Notes under the pieces: generated by a model
Told to the model about the DNA's origin: nothing
The model's input: the letters and a program-made list of their open reading frames with translations, nothing else
Database searches by the model: none
NCBI RefSeq assembly: GCF_015163665.1
Contig: NZ_JADEUG010000018.1
Coordinates: 1 to 64,000, forward strand
Direction of reading: 5' to 3'
DNA from: Xenorhabdus sp. BG5
GTDB taxonomy: Bacteria > Pseudomonadota > Gammaproteobacteria > Enterobacterales > Enterobacteriaceae
Length of the DNA stretch: 64,000 nucleotides
In this document: one piece after another, positions 1 to 8,571 of the stretch
Numbering within the stretch: the stretch's first letter is position 1
How the letters are laid out: each line of letters opens with the position of its first letter
Position numbers and translations under genes: made by a program

Positions 1-98
1 GTTGATTGGTCTGGTGCTGCATCGGGGCAACCCTGCGCAATGCGAATAATAGCGTTACGACCAATGAGTTTGTTGGTTTCTACCGGGCAATCTGCCAT
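1..98 (-). CDS. phage tail tube protein, N-terminal part (runs off window)
   Basis: The open frame starts at the ATG whose complement is 96-98, reads MADCPVETNKLIGRNAIIRI and continues past the window edge. A good ribosome site (GAGGTTATT) precedes it. Its place after the head-tail connector genes fits the major tail protein of a siphophage-type late operon, and the opening residues look like tail tube proteins I know from lambdoid phages. Only 32 codons are visible, so the family call is tentative. The gene before it (gp10-like) is truncated, so the tail-completion genes usually found here are missing. Confidence 0.45.
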   Translation of the reverse strand, partial: MADCPVETNKLIGRNAIIRIAQGCPDAAPDQS

Positions 99-122
99 GT
101 GAATAACCTCTACTAATAGAAA

Positions 123-144
123 TAAAAAAGTCGCATTAAGCGAC
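123..144 (-). terminator. Rho-independent terminator in prophage late region
   Basis: Read on the minus strand, GTCGC-TTAAT-GCGAC is followed by TTTTTT. It lies between the truncated gp10-like gene and the tail tube start and would end or attenuate head-gene transcription. Confidence 0.6.
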
Positions 145-147
145 CTG

Positions 148-336
148 TTATGATGTGCAGCGGAATTGGGAGTTAATTAGCGTGGAGGTATCAATCGGGG
201 TATAAAGCGCAGCCTGAGCACTGCCGATATACAGAGCCTTATACATTGCACGGACAACTTTCCGCCCCCGAATATCACCGATTAAGGCATTGAGCCGGGA
301 TTTGGCTTCACGAATACCTGTGACTTTGACGCCCAT
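148..336 (-). pseudogene. HK97 gp10-type tail component, C-terminally truncated
   Basis: This 62-codon frame begins MGVKVTGIREAKSRLNALI with AGGAGC five bases upstream. The text resembles the N-terminal half of HK97 gp10 family tail-completion proteins, usually about 130-160 residues, which bind the head-tail joint. The frame breaks off after INSQFR and ends three codons later, immediately before a terminator hairpin. The second half is absent, so this is probably a deletion remnant. Family assignment is from memory of the family's typical N-terminus. Confidence 0.55.
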
Positions 337-337
337 A

Positions 338-685
338 TCAAGCTCCTGTCACCAGCGCATAATCATCAGCCAAACGTTCGAATGTATCCGCATAACGAAC
401 AAGATGTTTGATTTCGTCGGCACCTGCCGCAACAGGGTTAGGATCGGATGATTCACCAATGAGGATATAATCTCCGATGGAGGCATCTGCTAACTCCGTC
501 CAAAAAGTGTTTTTGGCAACCAATTCAGCGCCAATACCTGATATTTTGTTGGACAAGCCACCCTGATAATCACACTGGATGATTTTCGGCGCTTCATAAC
601 CCAACGGTCGGCCATACTCATCAGTTCCTAACTGTTTCCAGAAAGTGCAAGGGGCGGTATAAGCCCAATTAGCAACACTGCTCAT
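338..685 (-). CDS. phage head-tail joining protein, hypothetical
   Basis: A protein of about 115 residues starting MSSVANWAYTAPCTFW. I chose the ATG at 685 over the GTG at 691 because GTGGGG lies at the right distance before it; the upstream gene's stop overlaps this start region. Size and position (after the gp6-like connector, before gp10) fit a head-closure or adaptor protein. No enzymatic motif is visible. Likely a structural protein of the same decaying prophage. Confidence 0.5.
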   Translation of the reverse strand: MSSVANWAYTAPCTFWKQLGTDEYGRPLGYEAPKIIQCDYQGGLSNKISGIGAELVAKNTFWTELADASIGDYILIGESSDPNPVAAGADEIKHLVRYADTFERLADDYALVTGA

Positions 686-687
686 GA

Positions 688-1059
688 TCACCCCACAACA
701 TCAAAGAATCCGACAGATTTACTCTCCAGTGGCAAATCAGACAGGCAATTGTGTTTGTCCCATGCCCTGATTTGTTTAAGCAGGTAATCTGTACCAGCTG
801 AATCATAATTGAATGAACGCGAGCCACCAGATGGTGAACCCTGCGAGGCAATCTTTCTTGCACCTGATAGGGAGGCCAAACGGACAGTGGCGTAAATAAG
901 CAATAGCTTTTGCGTTTGCGTTGACTCATCATAATTAGCAGACAGGCATTCAGATTTGGCATTCACTTGATCCAACAGCAATTGAAGCACCGTATCAGGC
1001 AGCGTAAACCCCAATTCGCCGATCATCGGCTTGATATCATTCAGCGTTATCTGCACCAT
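688..1059 (-). CDS. phage head protein, gp6-like connector position
   Basis: This 123-residue protein starts MVQITLNDIKPMIGELGF and is mostly alpha-helical in composition, with a PSGGSRSFNY stretch near residue 85. Helical connector proteins of this size usually follow capsid and portal genes in siphophages, and I recall similar text (conserved SGxRxxxSQ.sPSG.SRSF) from phage proteins of unknown function. It overlaps the preceding gene by 23 bases and abuts the next, as in a late operon. Role inferred from position. Confidence 0.5.
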   Translation of the reverse strand: MVQITLNDIKPMIGELGFTLPDTVLQLLLDQVNAKSECLSANYDESTQTQKLLLIYATVRLASLSGARKIASQGSPSGGSRSFNYDSAGTDYLLKQIRAWDKHNCLSDLPLESKSVGFFDVVG

Positions 1060-1291
1060 CGGGTTTATCCCCCTTTCCTTTACCTTTTGGGGGCTTATCA
1101 GGCTTAGTATCAGAAGAATCTTGAGGCGGTGTTGCTACCTCAAACACTCGGTCTTCAATTAACTCCACCAACCCAATTGCCGACCATCGCTGCGCCGTAA
1201 GCTGATCCACTTCCGCAAAATCACCAACCTCCAGTTTTTGGAGGTTGGCACCAGAAAACAGATTGCCTGCAATCACTTTTACCAGTGCCAT
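1037..1291 (-). CDS. small phage protein with Lys/Pro/Asp-rich tail
   Basis: An 84-residue protein. Residues 1-55 are ordinary (MALVKVIAGNLFSGANLQKL...), while the last 30 are low-complexity and charged (KPDKPPKGKGKGDKPDG). It lies directly after the coat-protein remnant and overlaps the connector gene. Such small proteins between capsid and connector genes are common in phage head operons. I do not recognise a family. Confidence 0.45.
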   Translation of the reverse strand: MALVKVIAGNLFSGANLQKLEVGDFAEVDQLTAQRWSAIGLVELIEDRVFEVATPPQDSSDTKPDKPPKGKGKGDKPDGADNAE

Positions 1292-1300
1292 AATGCTTCC

Positions 1301-1886
1301 TTATCCTTTAGCGAACAGAACGCCGTGCTTGTTGTTGATATCGGTCTTGACCATCAGGCCAGCCGCACCCCATGTACGCCATGCCAACGCGTTCATCAGC
1401 CTTCAAGCCTTTCCATGTTTTGCCGTCAAACTGAACATAGTTGCCTTCGCTGTCTTTGAAGCCGTTGAAGATGTAGTCCATGTACTGACGGCGAACGCTG
1501 CCAACCGAACCCTGTTGGGCATCCGCCAAAGATGCTAGCGCTGAACCTTTGTTAAAAATCGGATCACGCCATTGGAATTTGAATCCAGAGTCGTGAATCG
1601 GCACCATTGTTCCATCGAATGAATACGCACGCGCATCCAATGCGGCACCAATTTGACCACTCATGGACGTATGCGCCCAGCCTTTGCCACCTGTACGAGC
1701 GTACTCATAGACAGACTCTTCCAGACGAACAGAGCGCGACAGCGGCATCAGGTCATTCAGAAGTGTAAACTCAGTGTTAGGCTCGAACTCCGCCAGCACG
1801 GTCTGGTCATACGTCCGGTACAGGCGACGAATATCGTCGATAGCATTGACTGCATTGAGTTGCGGAGCATTTTCACTACGAAATCG
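1301..1886 (-). pseudogene. second-type phage major coat protein, fragment with frameshift
   Basis: An open frame without a proper start reads NAPQLNAVNAIDDIRRLYRT, then PNTEFTLLNDLMPLSRSVRL and continues for about 150 residues. This resembles a phage coat protein family unrelated in sequence to the HK97-type capsid further upstream in this prophage. Around 1370-1395 the frame changes: ALAWRTWGAAGLMVKTDINN ending HGVLFAKG and stop at 1301 reads in the neighbouring frame, which looks like the genuine C-terminus. It has no N-terminus, is joined directly to the truncated portal gene at about 1880, and is therefore a remnant. Confidence 0.6.
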
Positions 1887-2808
1887 TCAGAAAAGCACGG
1901 GATGCCTCACTAAAATTGCTGTAAGTGCTGTTTGAATACTCTTGCAGGAAGATCGGGCTGACATTGAACATCCGGGCGATATCTTCAATGGTGAAACGGC
2001 GAGACGCCAGCCATTCGGCATCTTGGTTACTCATGCCTAATTGTTGGTATTCCATGCCACCCTCAAGAATCGGCGTTTTCCCGACATTGCGAGCGCCTTT
2101 ATAACGTTCGAGCGCTTCCAGTGCCTTATTACCTTTGAGGCCATCCAGCCAGTCAGCCGCCTTAATCACTCCCGCCGCCATCATGCCGTCTTTCATGATG
2201 CTTGCGCCGTGACGTTGTTGTGCCAGCCCCAAACCCAGCGTTTCACGGCAAATGGTGACAGGGGAACGACCTAAAAAGCCGTCTTCCGTGGCATAACGCA
2301 AATGCAAAACTTCTTCTTGCAGATAGATTTTTACCTTGCCACTATAAGGTTCGGTAATGGTGTAAGCGAACCGGTGATCCGATAATCGCTGAGGTACAAC
2401 GGCTGACGGCGGGTAAGGATGCAATGATTGTGGCTGCCCGTCTTTATCCCAAACAATGACGGCATAAGCATTGCCATTTAGCAGACAATGACGCATTAAG
2501 GTTCGCTTGAACTGAAACGGAGTTTGGCAGTCGTTCGGGCACTCATTGAGCAAATAATCAACCGAATGATCGCTCAACCATTCGCGGGACTCCGTGCCTT
2601 GATTGTTTCGTACCCTGTAAAGATAACAGGGCATTGTTGCCACCGCTTCACTAATCACCGTGACAGCATTCATCACGGCGGGCAGACCTTCGGCGCTCGA
2701 AGATGAAACATGCTCCCCTGATTTAGTATTGGGAATGCCTGTCAGAGAAAGTAGTTCATCAATGCTTATGCTACGGGTTTCCGGGGTTTTGCGGGTAAAA
2801 GGCCACAT
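1876..2808 (-). pseudogene. phage portal protein (HK97 gp3 family), C-terminally truncated
   Basis: The frame starts MWPFTRKTPETRS and shows the portal family pattern: EGLPAVMNAVTVISEAVATM near residue 40, LLNGNAYAVIVWDKDG near 110, HLRYATEDGFLGRSP near 170, and the late SPIFLQEYSNSTYSNFSEA region. It stops after SRAFLTIS at residue 310, whereas family members run about 380-420 residues. The missing end coincides with the start of the coat-protein fragment, so a deletion or recombination joined the two. Portal forms the dodecameric DNA entry channel; the stub probably does not function. It abuts the protease gene (2 bases). Confidence 0.75.
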
Positions 2809-2810
2809 GA

Positions 2811-3353
2811 TTACACCTCGGACAGTTGCAGCCAGTAATGACGCAAATCGTAAGGTTTATCGACATTGAGTGAACGTTTGGCAATTTCTACGCCGCTATC
2901 TGGATAGGCGGGTAAGCTGGTGATCGTGATTTCCCGCAATTCAGCTTCTAAGACGGTTCTGATATAGGGTATTTGTCCCGTATCCCATTGATCTTTGATT
3001 GTCCTGAATCCGAAGCTCATTCCGGTAATATCACCCCGTTCAACCAGTGTCAGTACATCACGCCCTAATTGCGTATCTGGCGGTGTGAGTTTGAAACATA
3101 ATCCGGTGGCATCTTCGCTAAGTTGCAATGTGCCGGATGTAGTGCGACCTAACAGGTTCATGTGATCATGTTCATAAAGTGCCCTGATATCTGCGCCTGT
3201 GGTTAAGCTGGCGCTAAAGGCATTCGGAGCAAACTGCTCTACAAACTCATCCCATAACACTTGTGATCGGCTGTTCCATTTAATCACATAGCCTGTCAGT
3301 TCCTTATTACTGGCAGAAAGCGATGCTGTGCGGATTTCAAAATCATTCTTCAT
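2811..3353 (-). CDS. phage prohead protease (HK97 family)
   Basis: A protein of 180 residues, the usual size of the HK97-type serine protease that trims capsid subunits during head maturation. Visible signs are the N-terminal GYVIKWNSRSQVLWDEFVEQ motif, the EHD histidine region (ALYEHDHMNLLGRTTSG) and the GMSFGF serine motif near residue 130. It lies between capsid and portal; the usual transcription order is portal-protease-capsid, whereas here capsid comes first. The reading frame looks complete. Confidence 0.8.
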   Translation of the reverse strand: MKNDFEIRTASLSASNKELTGYVIKWNSRSQVLWDEFVEQFAPNAFSASLTTGADIRALYEHDHMNLLGRTTSGTLQLSEDATGLCFKLTPPDTQLGRDVLTLVERGDITGMSFGFRTIKDQWDTGQIPYIRTVLEAELREITITSLPAYPDSGVEIAKRSLNVDKPYDLRHYWLQLSEV

Positions 3354-3368
3354 CGGTAGACTCCAAAA

Positions 3369-4553
3369 CTATAAAGGGGTATCGCTTCCCTTATCGTTAA
3401 TCCGCTTTCGTGCCTTTGATTTCCAGCACTTTGATTGCGTTGGAATCCACCAGCCCACCACCCAAATATTTATCAGTGTGAACCTTATAGAAAACCCCGG
3501 TTCGGTGATATTGTCAGGACGGGTACGGGTTCCGGTTTGATGGTCAACGATGAAGTAGCCGCGTTTAAAATCACCCAGACCAATAATGTTATCTGGCATA
3601 AATTCGAGATAATGGACAGGCAAGCCTAATAGCATGTCAGGATCACCCGCTTGCAGGCGTTCGCGCCAGATATAATCGCCGTTGCCGTTTTTCAGCTTCT
3701 GCACCTGCGCCGCTGTTGTGGAATTCATCACCCAAACAGCATTTTTACGGTATTTGTTCTTGAGCAGGAATTTCAGATCAATCAGACTATCGGCTTCCAG
3801 TTTGGCAGCTTCCAGCTTTTGCAGCGTGCTAAATGCGCGAACCTTATCGGCTTGGGTATCACGGGGATAAGACAGAAAACCTTTTGCTTTCTTGCTGCCG
3901 TCACCGCTCACGAGATCCGTTTCTTCGGTATCAACGAACGTATCTGCAATCTCAGAAGTCAGCCAACCCAAGATATCCACATCGCTAAAATCGATAATTT
4001 CCTGTGTGGTTTTGGGATAAGCATAGATAGGAAATAGCTTGATGCTCACTTCTTCCATTTTCGGCGTAGACGTCTCACCGCGAGCCTTGCCCTCTTCGGA
4101 GTGTGCAATCGCTGCGCCACCCACAGAAACAAGCTGTTTATATTCATTGCTACGAGTGGTTTTGATGGTACAGATTCGACGCATAACAGATTCATCAGCC
4201 AGTTGCTGCATGATTTGCTTGTTCAGCTCAGGGATAACGGTATAGCCACCATCTGAGGGCACACCTGTAGACAGGGAACGAGTTTCCCCGGACAGAATAT
4301 AATTGCGCAGTTCGTCATTGCTGAATTTGTCGCTGGCTGGTTGAGTCTTCACCTGATTACGTTCTTCATCCGACAGCGCCTCATAACGGGCAATTTCGGT
4401 ATTGAGTGCATCAGACTGCGTGCGCAGCTCGTCGAACTGTTTGGCTTCATCGGCGCTGAGTGAGCGCTTTTCGTCTTCGGCTTTGGTAAGCAGCGAGCGC
4501 ATTTGATGGGTTAAATCGGATTTTTGTTGACGTAATTCAAGTAGTTTTTTCAT
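3369..4553 (-). pseudogene. HK97-type major capsid protein, frameshifted near its end
   Basis: The N-terminal 110 residues are a coiled-coil scaffold (delta) domain (MKKLLELRQQKSDLTHQMRS), followed by the capsid domain from SLSTGVPSDGGYTVIPEL to TRTRPDNITEPGF. After that the open frame gives unrelated text to 3369. The neighbouring frame reads FYKVHTDKYLGGGLVDSNAI then KVLEIKGTKAD and stops at 3397, the expected C-terminus. One extra base in a GGGGTTTT run (minus strand, about 3490-3498) explains it. The unshifted product would be about 385 residues, the HK97 gp5 length. Programmed slippage is less likely than decay given the state of neighbouring genes. Confidence 0.75.
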
Positions 4554-4651
4554 GATGTTTTTTTATATTGATTTATTTTTAATGGAATATATTTAACAGC
4601 ATGAGAAATAATAAGAAAGAAGGGCTGCTACGGTGTTTAATCACACAATAA

Positions 4652-4678
4652 TAAAAAAGCCTCTGGGATTTAGAGGCT
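4652..4678 (-). terminator. Rho-independent terminator after the toxin/immunity-like pair
   Basis: On the minus strand AGCCTCT-AAATCCC-AGAGGCT is followed by TTTTTTAT. It lies about 40 bases after the stop of the small membrane protein gene and would end that two-gene transcript. Confidence 0.75.
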
Positions 4679-4719
4679 AAACAAGAGAAAACATGAAGAT
4701 ATAATATTTACAAGAAATT

Positions 4720-5115
4720 TCATTTACACAATGACAAATTTTTTACGTAGGTTGTTGGTGACATCCACGATATTTTATCACATGTGACATAACCATCGCT
4801 TTTTAACTTGTAACTAACACACAAAGAAACAGGAAAGCTAATAATAAATGATGCAATCATCAACCTACTCAGGTATTTGACAATTATCTTGTTATATTTA
4901 GGTAATCTGTCAAATAGGAAGAAATAAATAGAGCCTGCTATAGAATAGAACAATAGAGGGGAAGATATAAAACCTATGACAACGCCACTAGAAAATGTTA
5001 TTTCATCTTTCATGAGAATTAATGAAAAAACACTTTCACTCACTAAATACATCATAAATGACATAAATAATAAAAGTATTAATCCAGCTAACGCTTTTAA
5101 ATATTTGTTATTCAC
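4720..5115 (-). CDS. small inner membrane protein, candidate immunity protein
   Basis: A 131-residue protein with three hydrophobic segments (about residues 8-28, 42-67 and 82-101) and a short polar C-terminus. Its start overlaps the stop of the 321-residue gene upstream by four bases (ATGA), so the two are translationally coupled, and a terminator follows. A membrane protein of this size behind a gene whose product ends in hydrophobic helices fits an immunity protein for a membrane-acting toxin. Segments such as SSPLLFYSIAGSIYF recall the small DUF1240-type membrane proteins of enterobacteria, but I am not sure of that. Confidence 0.55.
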   Translation of the reverse strand: MNNKYLKALAGLILLLFMSFMMYLVSESVFSLILMKDEITFSSGVVIGFISSPLLFYSIAGSIYFFLFDRLPKYNKIIVKYLSRLMIASFIISFPVSLCVSYKLKSDGYVTCDKISWMSPTTYVKNLSLCK

Positions 5116-6077
5116 CTGATTCTTCCCATCGTATTGAAAAAATATTGTAAGTCTGCTTCCCGTATTCTTGGTTTCCTTTTCATTTCCTCTTTTAATAATG
5201 CTATTAATTTATCACTTACTCCATAACGTTTATCAAGAATATCCAAACCATAAGCTACCACAATTCCGGTAAGCAAAACTATTCCAGCAACAGCAATAAT
5301 GCTACCACCTACAATAGCTGTCGCTGTTAAAAATGTACCGACAGCCCAAGATGCAGCAGCAACAATAGCGGTTTTAGCCATATCCATTGTTATATTGCCG
5401 ATAAAATCGGCTAAAGTATATTCATCCTTGAAAATACTTTCTATCAATCTATAGCCAATCGAAAAGACAATACAGAATCTAACACCTTTGATAATACTAG
5501 CATTAAGTCCCTGCTGTCCTATCCCCATAGCTAACATTTGAGGGTGGCTAGCACCGTATCGGGTTCCCCTGACAAGACGCCTAAGACCAGCATGACCTGA
5601 CAGATGAATATATTTTTTCCCATTTTCTCCCACATAGGTTTTTGCAGTAATACTTAACCTCTTAAATTCCCGGCAAACATCAGAAAACCCATGTGAATCA
5701 TAAATATTTCCCGCATAGGTGGAAATAGGATCTGTGACAGAAAATACATACGCCATAGGATTTTTTTTCTTGTTATCTACTTCCGTGCCTCTTGCAAATT
5801 CGTCTCCGTAACTTAGATTTTCTGCTTCCGTACCTCTTGCAAATGCTTCTCCATGACTTGGGGTTTGTGGATGGGAGGGACTGATATCCTCAATAATGCT
5901 TTCGGCTTGCGCTAATGTGAGAACAAAGTGATATTGGGTATTATCACTCAATACTTTTTCTAACCCAATGGCATCAAAAAATTCATGCTGGGGTTTTAGC
6001 TGATTAATCCCTACATTACCCCTTAAAAAATCGCCCATATAACCATCCCAAGTGGGATTATATTTTTTATGTGTCAT
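5112..6077 (-). CDS. candidate membrane-targeting toxin/effector
   Basis: A 321-residue protein of unknown family. Residues 1-70 are polar; residues 76-102 hold an imperfect tandem repeat (GEAFARGTEAEN, GDEFARGTEVDN); residues 105-195 form a mixed domain with GENGKKYIHLSGHAGLRR; residues 234-280 contain two long Ala/Gly/Ile/Val-rich hydrophobic helices (AIVAAASWAVGTFLTATAIV and IAVAGIVLLTGIVVAYGLDI), followed by a basic amphipathic tail. Helical hairpins like this occur in pore-forming bacteriocins and some type VI effectors. Coupling to a small multi-spanning membrane gene and its place beside an integrase support a toxin-immunity cargo. Function is inferred. Confidence 0.5.
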   Translation of the reverse strand: MTHKKYNPTWDGYMGDFLRGNVGINQLKPQHEFFDAIGLEKVLSDNTQYHFVLTLAQAESIIEDISPSHPQTPSHGEAFARGTEAENLSYGDEFARGTEVDNKKKNPMAYVFSVTDPISTYAGNIYDSHGFSDVCREFKRLSITAKTYVGENGKKYIHLSGHAGLRRLVRGTRYGASHPQMLAMGIGQQGLNASIIKGVRFCIVFSIGYRLIESIFKDEYTLADFIGNITMDMAKTAIVAAASWAVGTFLTATAIVGGSIIAVAGIVLLTGIVVAYGLDILDKRYGVSDKLIALLKEEMKRKPRIREADLQYFFNTMGRIR

Positions 6078-6503
6078 TCCTCAATTCTCCGTAGCACCCA
6101 ATATCAAATTAATAATTGATTGACTTGTGTCAAGATTTCCGATGTAGCATCAATTAAGCAGGATATAACAACAATGCTTACCCATTCCAGCATGGAAAAG
6201 ATCCACCTTTAAATTTGTGATGAATCTCTATTCTTAAGCAAAATCAGACAATTACTTAATTTTAATTTCAGTCATACCATAATAAAAAAATTATGCGCTA
6301 AATTTATTATCCCAGACTCATCCGGCTTTTATTTACCTGCCAGAGATACCCCCTATAAATCTTTTTCGCCCTCTCAGTTATGCACCCTCTGCACAATCCC
6401 CTGAAAGCCTTGCTATATCTGAGTTTATCGCAATTAAGTTGATCGGATAAATGATCTGCATTGGTGTTATCATCGGTCATCCGATGACTTACCGCCTGTT
6501 CTT
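6078..6503. other. AT-rich spacer between effector gene and IS630 remnant
   Basis: I see no open frame, tRNA or convincing terminator. It should hold the promoter of the minus-strand effector gene and the left end of the IS630 element, but I could not define the element's inverted repeat. Confidence 0.4.
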
Positions 6504-6914
6504 ATGAAATTGAAATCGAATATCACACTGTCTGAAGCTGAACGTATTACCTTACAACAACTTGCCCTGAATCACAGACACCGGGACATCCGTACGCGAG
6601 GAACGGGTTTGCTCATGCTTGCCAGAGGCATCAAACCCCGTCAGATAGCCGCTGAGATAGGATGCAGTCTCAGAGTTATCTATGACTGGGTTCACTTCTG
6701 GCACGATTCAGGGATAGCGGGATTATTAGGTGGGCATGTCGGAGGCCGATATCCCGCCATGACCCCTGACATGATTACCACAGCGGTCGAAGCCGCCAGT
6801 GCAGAATCTCTGACGTTAGCCCGGATCGCACAGAAAGTCGAGGACAAGCATGGCCCGCTGCCCTGTACGCTTGAGACGCTGGCGAATACCCTGAAAAAAC
6901 AGGGGCTAACCTAA
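6504..6914 (+). pseudogene. IS630-family transposase, N-terminal half
   Basis: This 136-residue frame has the helix-turn-helix domain of IS630 transposases (LSEAERITLQQLALNHRHRD, then IKPRQIAAEIGCSLRVIYDW and GIAGLLGGHVGGRYPAM). The DDE catalytic domain, normally another 180-200 residues, is missing. The frame ends within KKQGLT at about 6908, exactly where the truncated integrase begins on the other strand, so one event removed the 3' parts of both genes. It cannot be autonomous. Confidence 0.8.
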
Positions 6915-7763
6915 ATCGATAACTTGCTCTGATAATGGCACTATATGAGTATGGCGCATTTTCATTTTTTCAGCTGGAATTGTCCAAACAGCCTTATCTA
7001 AATTAATCTCTGACCATTCGGCTTTGCGAAGTTCTCCCGGACGAACGCCCGTTAATATCAGCATACGCAAAGCCGTTCTGACTATCTGACTTCCCATATA
7101 TTTATCAATAGAGCGCAGAAATTCAGGTAATTCATCTACTGAAAGGTGGGCGTAGTGTTCACGTTGATGAGGGATAAAAGCACTCGCTAAATCGGGAGCT
7201 GGGTTATATTCGGCTCTGCCCGTAATAATTGCATATGTCCAAACTTCACCACAGCGTTGGCGGACTTTTTTTAATTTATCGGTGACGCCTCTCTTTTCCA
7301 TAATAGCAAGGAGGTCTAATAATTCGAGGGGTTTTATTTCAGCAATCGGACGATGGCCAATATAAGGAAAAACGTCTTTTTCGAATGCGTCCATCATATC
7401 TTCACGATAACCAACAGACCACCTGTCTTTTCTTCCCTCGAACCATTCACGCGCAATGCTTTCAAAGGTGTTACTGATTTCTCCCTGAGCTGCAAGTTTC
7501 TTCTGTTTTTTATCTTGGTTGGGATCAATACCTTCGGCTATCAGTTTCTTGGCTTCATCACGCTTTCTTCTGGCCTCTGCCAGAGTGATAAGCGGAAAAG
7601 TCCCAATAGCGAGTAACTTTTCTTTTCCTGCAATGCGGTATTTCAGTCGCCAGTATTTAGAACCGGTTGTCTTTACCAGCAGGTATAAACCGCCGCCATC
7701 CGATAGCTTAAAATCTTTATCTTGGGGTTTTACTGTTTCGACTTGTCGGGCTGTTAGTTTCAT
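6906..7763 (-). pseudogene. P4-type tyrosine integrase, catalytic C-terminus lost
   Basis: The likely start is the internal ATG at 7763 (MKLTARQVETVKPQDKDFKL), the usual opening of P4/CP4-type integrases; the longer frame to 7787 has no better ribosome site. The arm-binding domain (SDGGGLYLLVK), SAM-like core-binding domain and first catalytic arginine (LILTGVRPGELRKAEW) are present. The protein stops after HTHIVPLSEQVIDLG at about residue 285, so the HxxR box and tyrosine nucleophile, normally another 110 residues, are gone. It reads away from tRNA-Ser, whose 3' end is the expected attachment site. The element is presumably fixed in place. Confidence 0.85.
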
Positions 7764-7794
7764 ATTTCCAGCATCCTTGCCCCTCACAGTAACG

Positions 7795-7854
7795 GGGGTA
7801 TTTTTTTAGGGGGGTACAGAAAGTTACCCCTATATATACCCCCTGACTGGGGTA
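7795..7854. promoter_or_regulatory. cluster of GGGGTA motifs upstream of integrase
   Basis: Five copies of GGGGTA or its complement lie at 7795, 7811, 7825 (inverted), 7837 (inverted) and 7849, within 60 bases between the integrase start and tRNA-Ser. This looks like arm-type integrase or excisionase binding sites, or an autoregulatory operator. Function is inferred from position. Confidence 0.45.
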
Positions 7855-7957
7855 CATTGCAATAGATGCCAATAGACGTTAATAGCGCTTTATTTGGGAG
7901 TTTTCGTTGATTTTACTGGGAAAAGTAGACTTTAAGAGATGCTGCTAGAAGTGTAGA

Positions 7958-8045
7958 TGGCGGAGGAGGAGAGATTCGAACTCTCGGATGGTTTCCCATC
8001 GGCGGTTTTCAAGACCGCTGCCTTCAGCCGCTCGGCCACCCCTCC
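7958..8045 (-). tRNA. tRNA-Ser (anticodon UGA)
   Basis: The 88-base minus-strand sequence starts GGAGGGGTGGCCGAGCGG and ends CTCCTCCGCCA with an encoded CCA. The acceptor arms pair, the anticodon loop is CTTGAAA (anticodon TGA), a long class II variable arm is present (GATGGGAAACCATC), and the T-loop reads GTTCGAATC. It decodes UCA codons. Its 3' end faces the integrase remnant and is the probable attB of the element to the left. Confidence 0.97.
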
Positions 8046-8226
8046 GTGATGTCGTGCACTATAAACATCACAGTTCCCAATGTAAAGTATTTATCTGTTC
8101 AACTGCCGTTAATTTATTCATAACACTGTCTGTTGGTCTATTTATTCGGCATGTTGGGTAATCTTTCTTGGGGATAGTGGTGATTTTTGCTAAATTGCAG
8201 CCATCGTTATTGGATGGTAAAAAGTT

Positions 8227-8556
8227 ATGTTGGTATTTGAAGATCGTGAAATCGAAACTGATGCACAAGGTTATCTAAAAAACTACCGTGATTGGCAAGA
8301 AGCCATGGCTCCTATCATTGCCGAGCAGGAAGCAATCGCTCTAACCGAACAACATTGGGAAGTTATCCATTTTGTGCGTGAGTTCTATGAAGAATTTAAT
8401 ACTTCACCCGCTATTCGTATGCTAGTCAAAGCGATCGCCCAAAAATATGGTGAAGAGAAAGGGAATAGCCGTTACCTCTATCGCCTGTTTCCCAAAGGGC
8501 CTGCAAAACAAGCAACAAAAATTGCAGGCCTTCCCAAGCCAGTCAAATGTATTTAA
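8227..8556 (+). CDS. tusE: TusE sulfur relay protein
   Basis: A 109-residue protein of the DsrC/TusE family. It takes persulfide sulfur from the TusBCD complex and passes it to MnmA for 2-thiolation of U34 in tRNA for Lys, Glu and Gln. The family ending GLPKPVKCI is present with the sulfur-carrying cysteine as penultimate residue, and [19 protein letters not shown] is the family core. Length equals the E. coli protein. It stands alone and converges on acyP. Confidence 0.95.
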   Translation: MLVFEDREIETDAQGYLKNYRDWQEAMAPIIAEQEAIALTEQHWEVIHFVREFYEEFNTSPAIRMLVKAIAQKYGEEKGNSRYLYRLFPKGPAKQATKIAGLPKPVKCI

Positions 8557-8571
8557 TTTATTCATCCGTCA

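Noticed and set aside
669-962. Minus-strand frame of 97 codons overlapping the connector gene
   Set aside because: Same strand but another frame of the 688-1059 gene, Cys/His/Arg-rich shadow text.
1238-1538. Two plus-strand frames of 73 and 97 codons in the prophage part
   Set aside because: They lie antisense to phage structural genes, have no ribosome site and show no protein-like composition; shadows.
4554-4651. Possible attachment site or promoter between capsid and the toxin-like pair
   Set aside because: Only AT-rich spacer; no repeat of the tRNA 3' end was found there.
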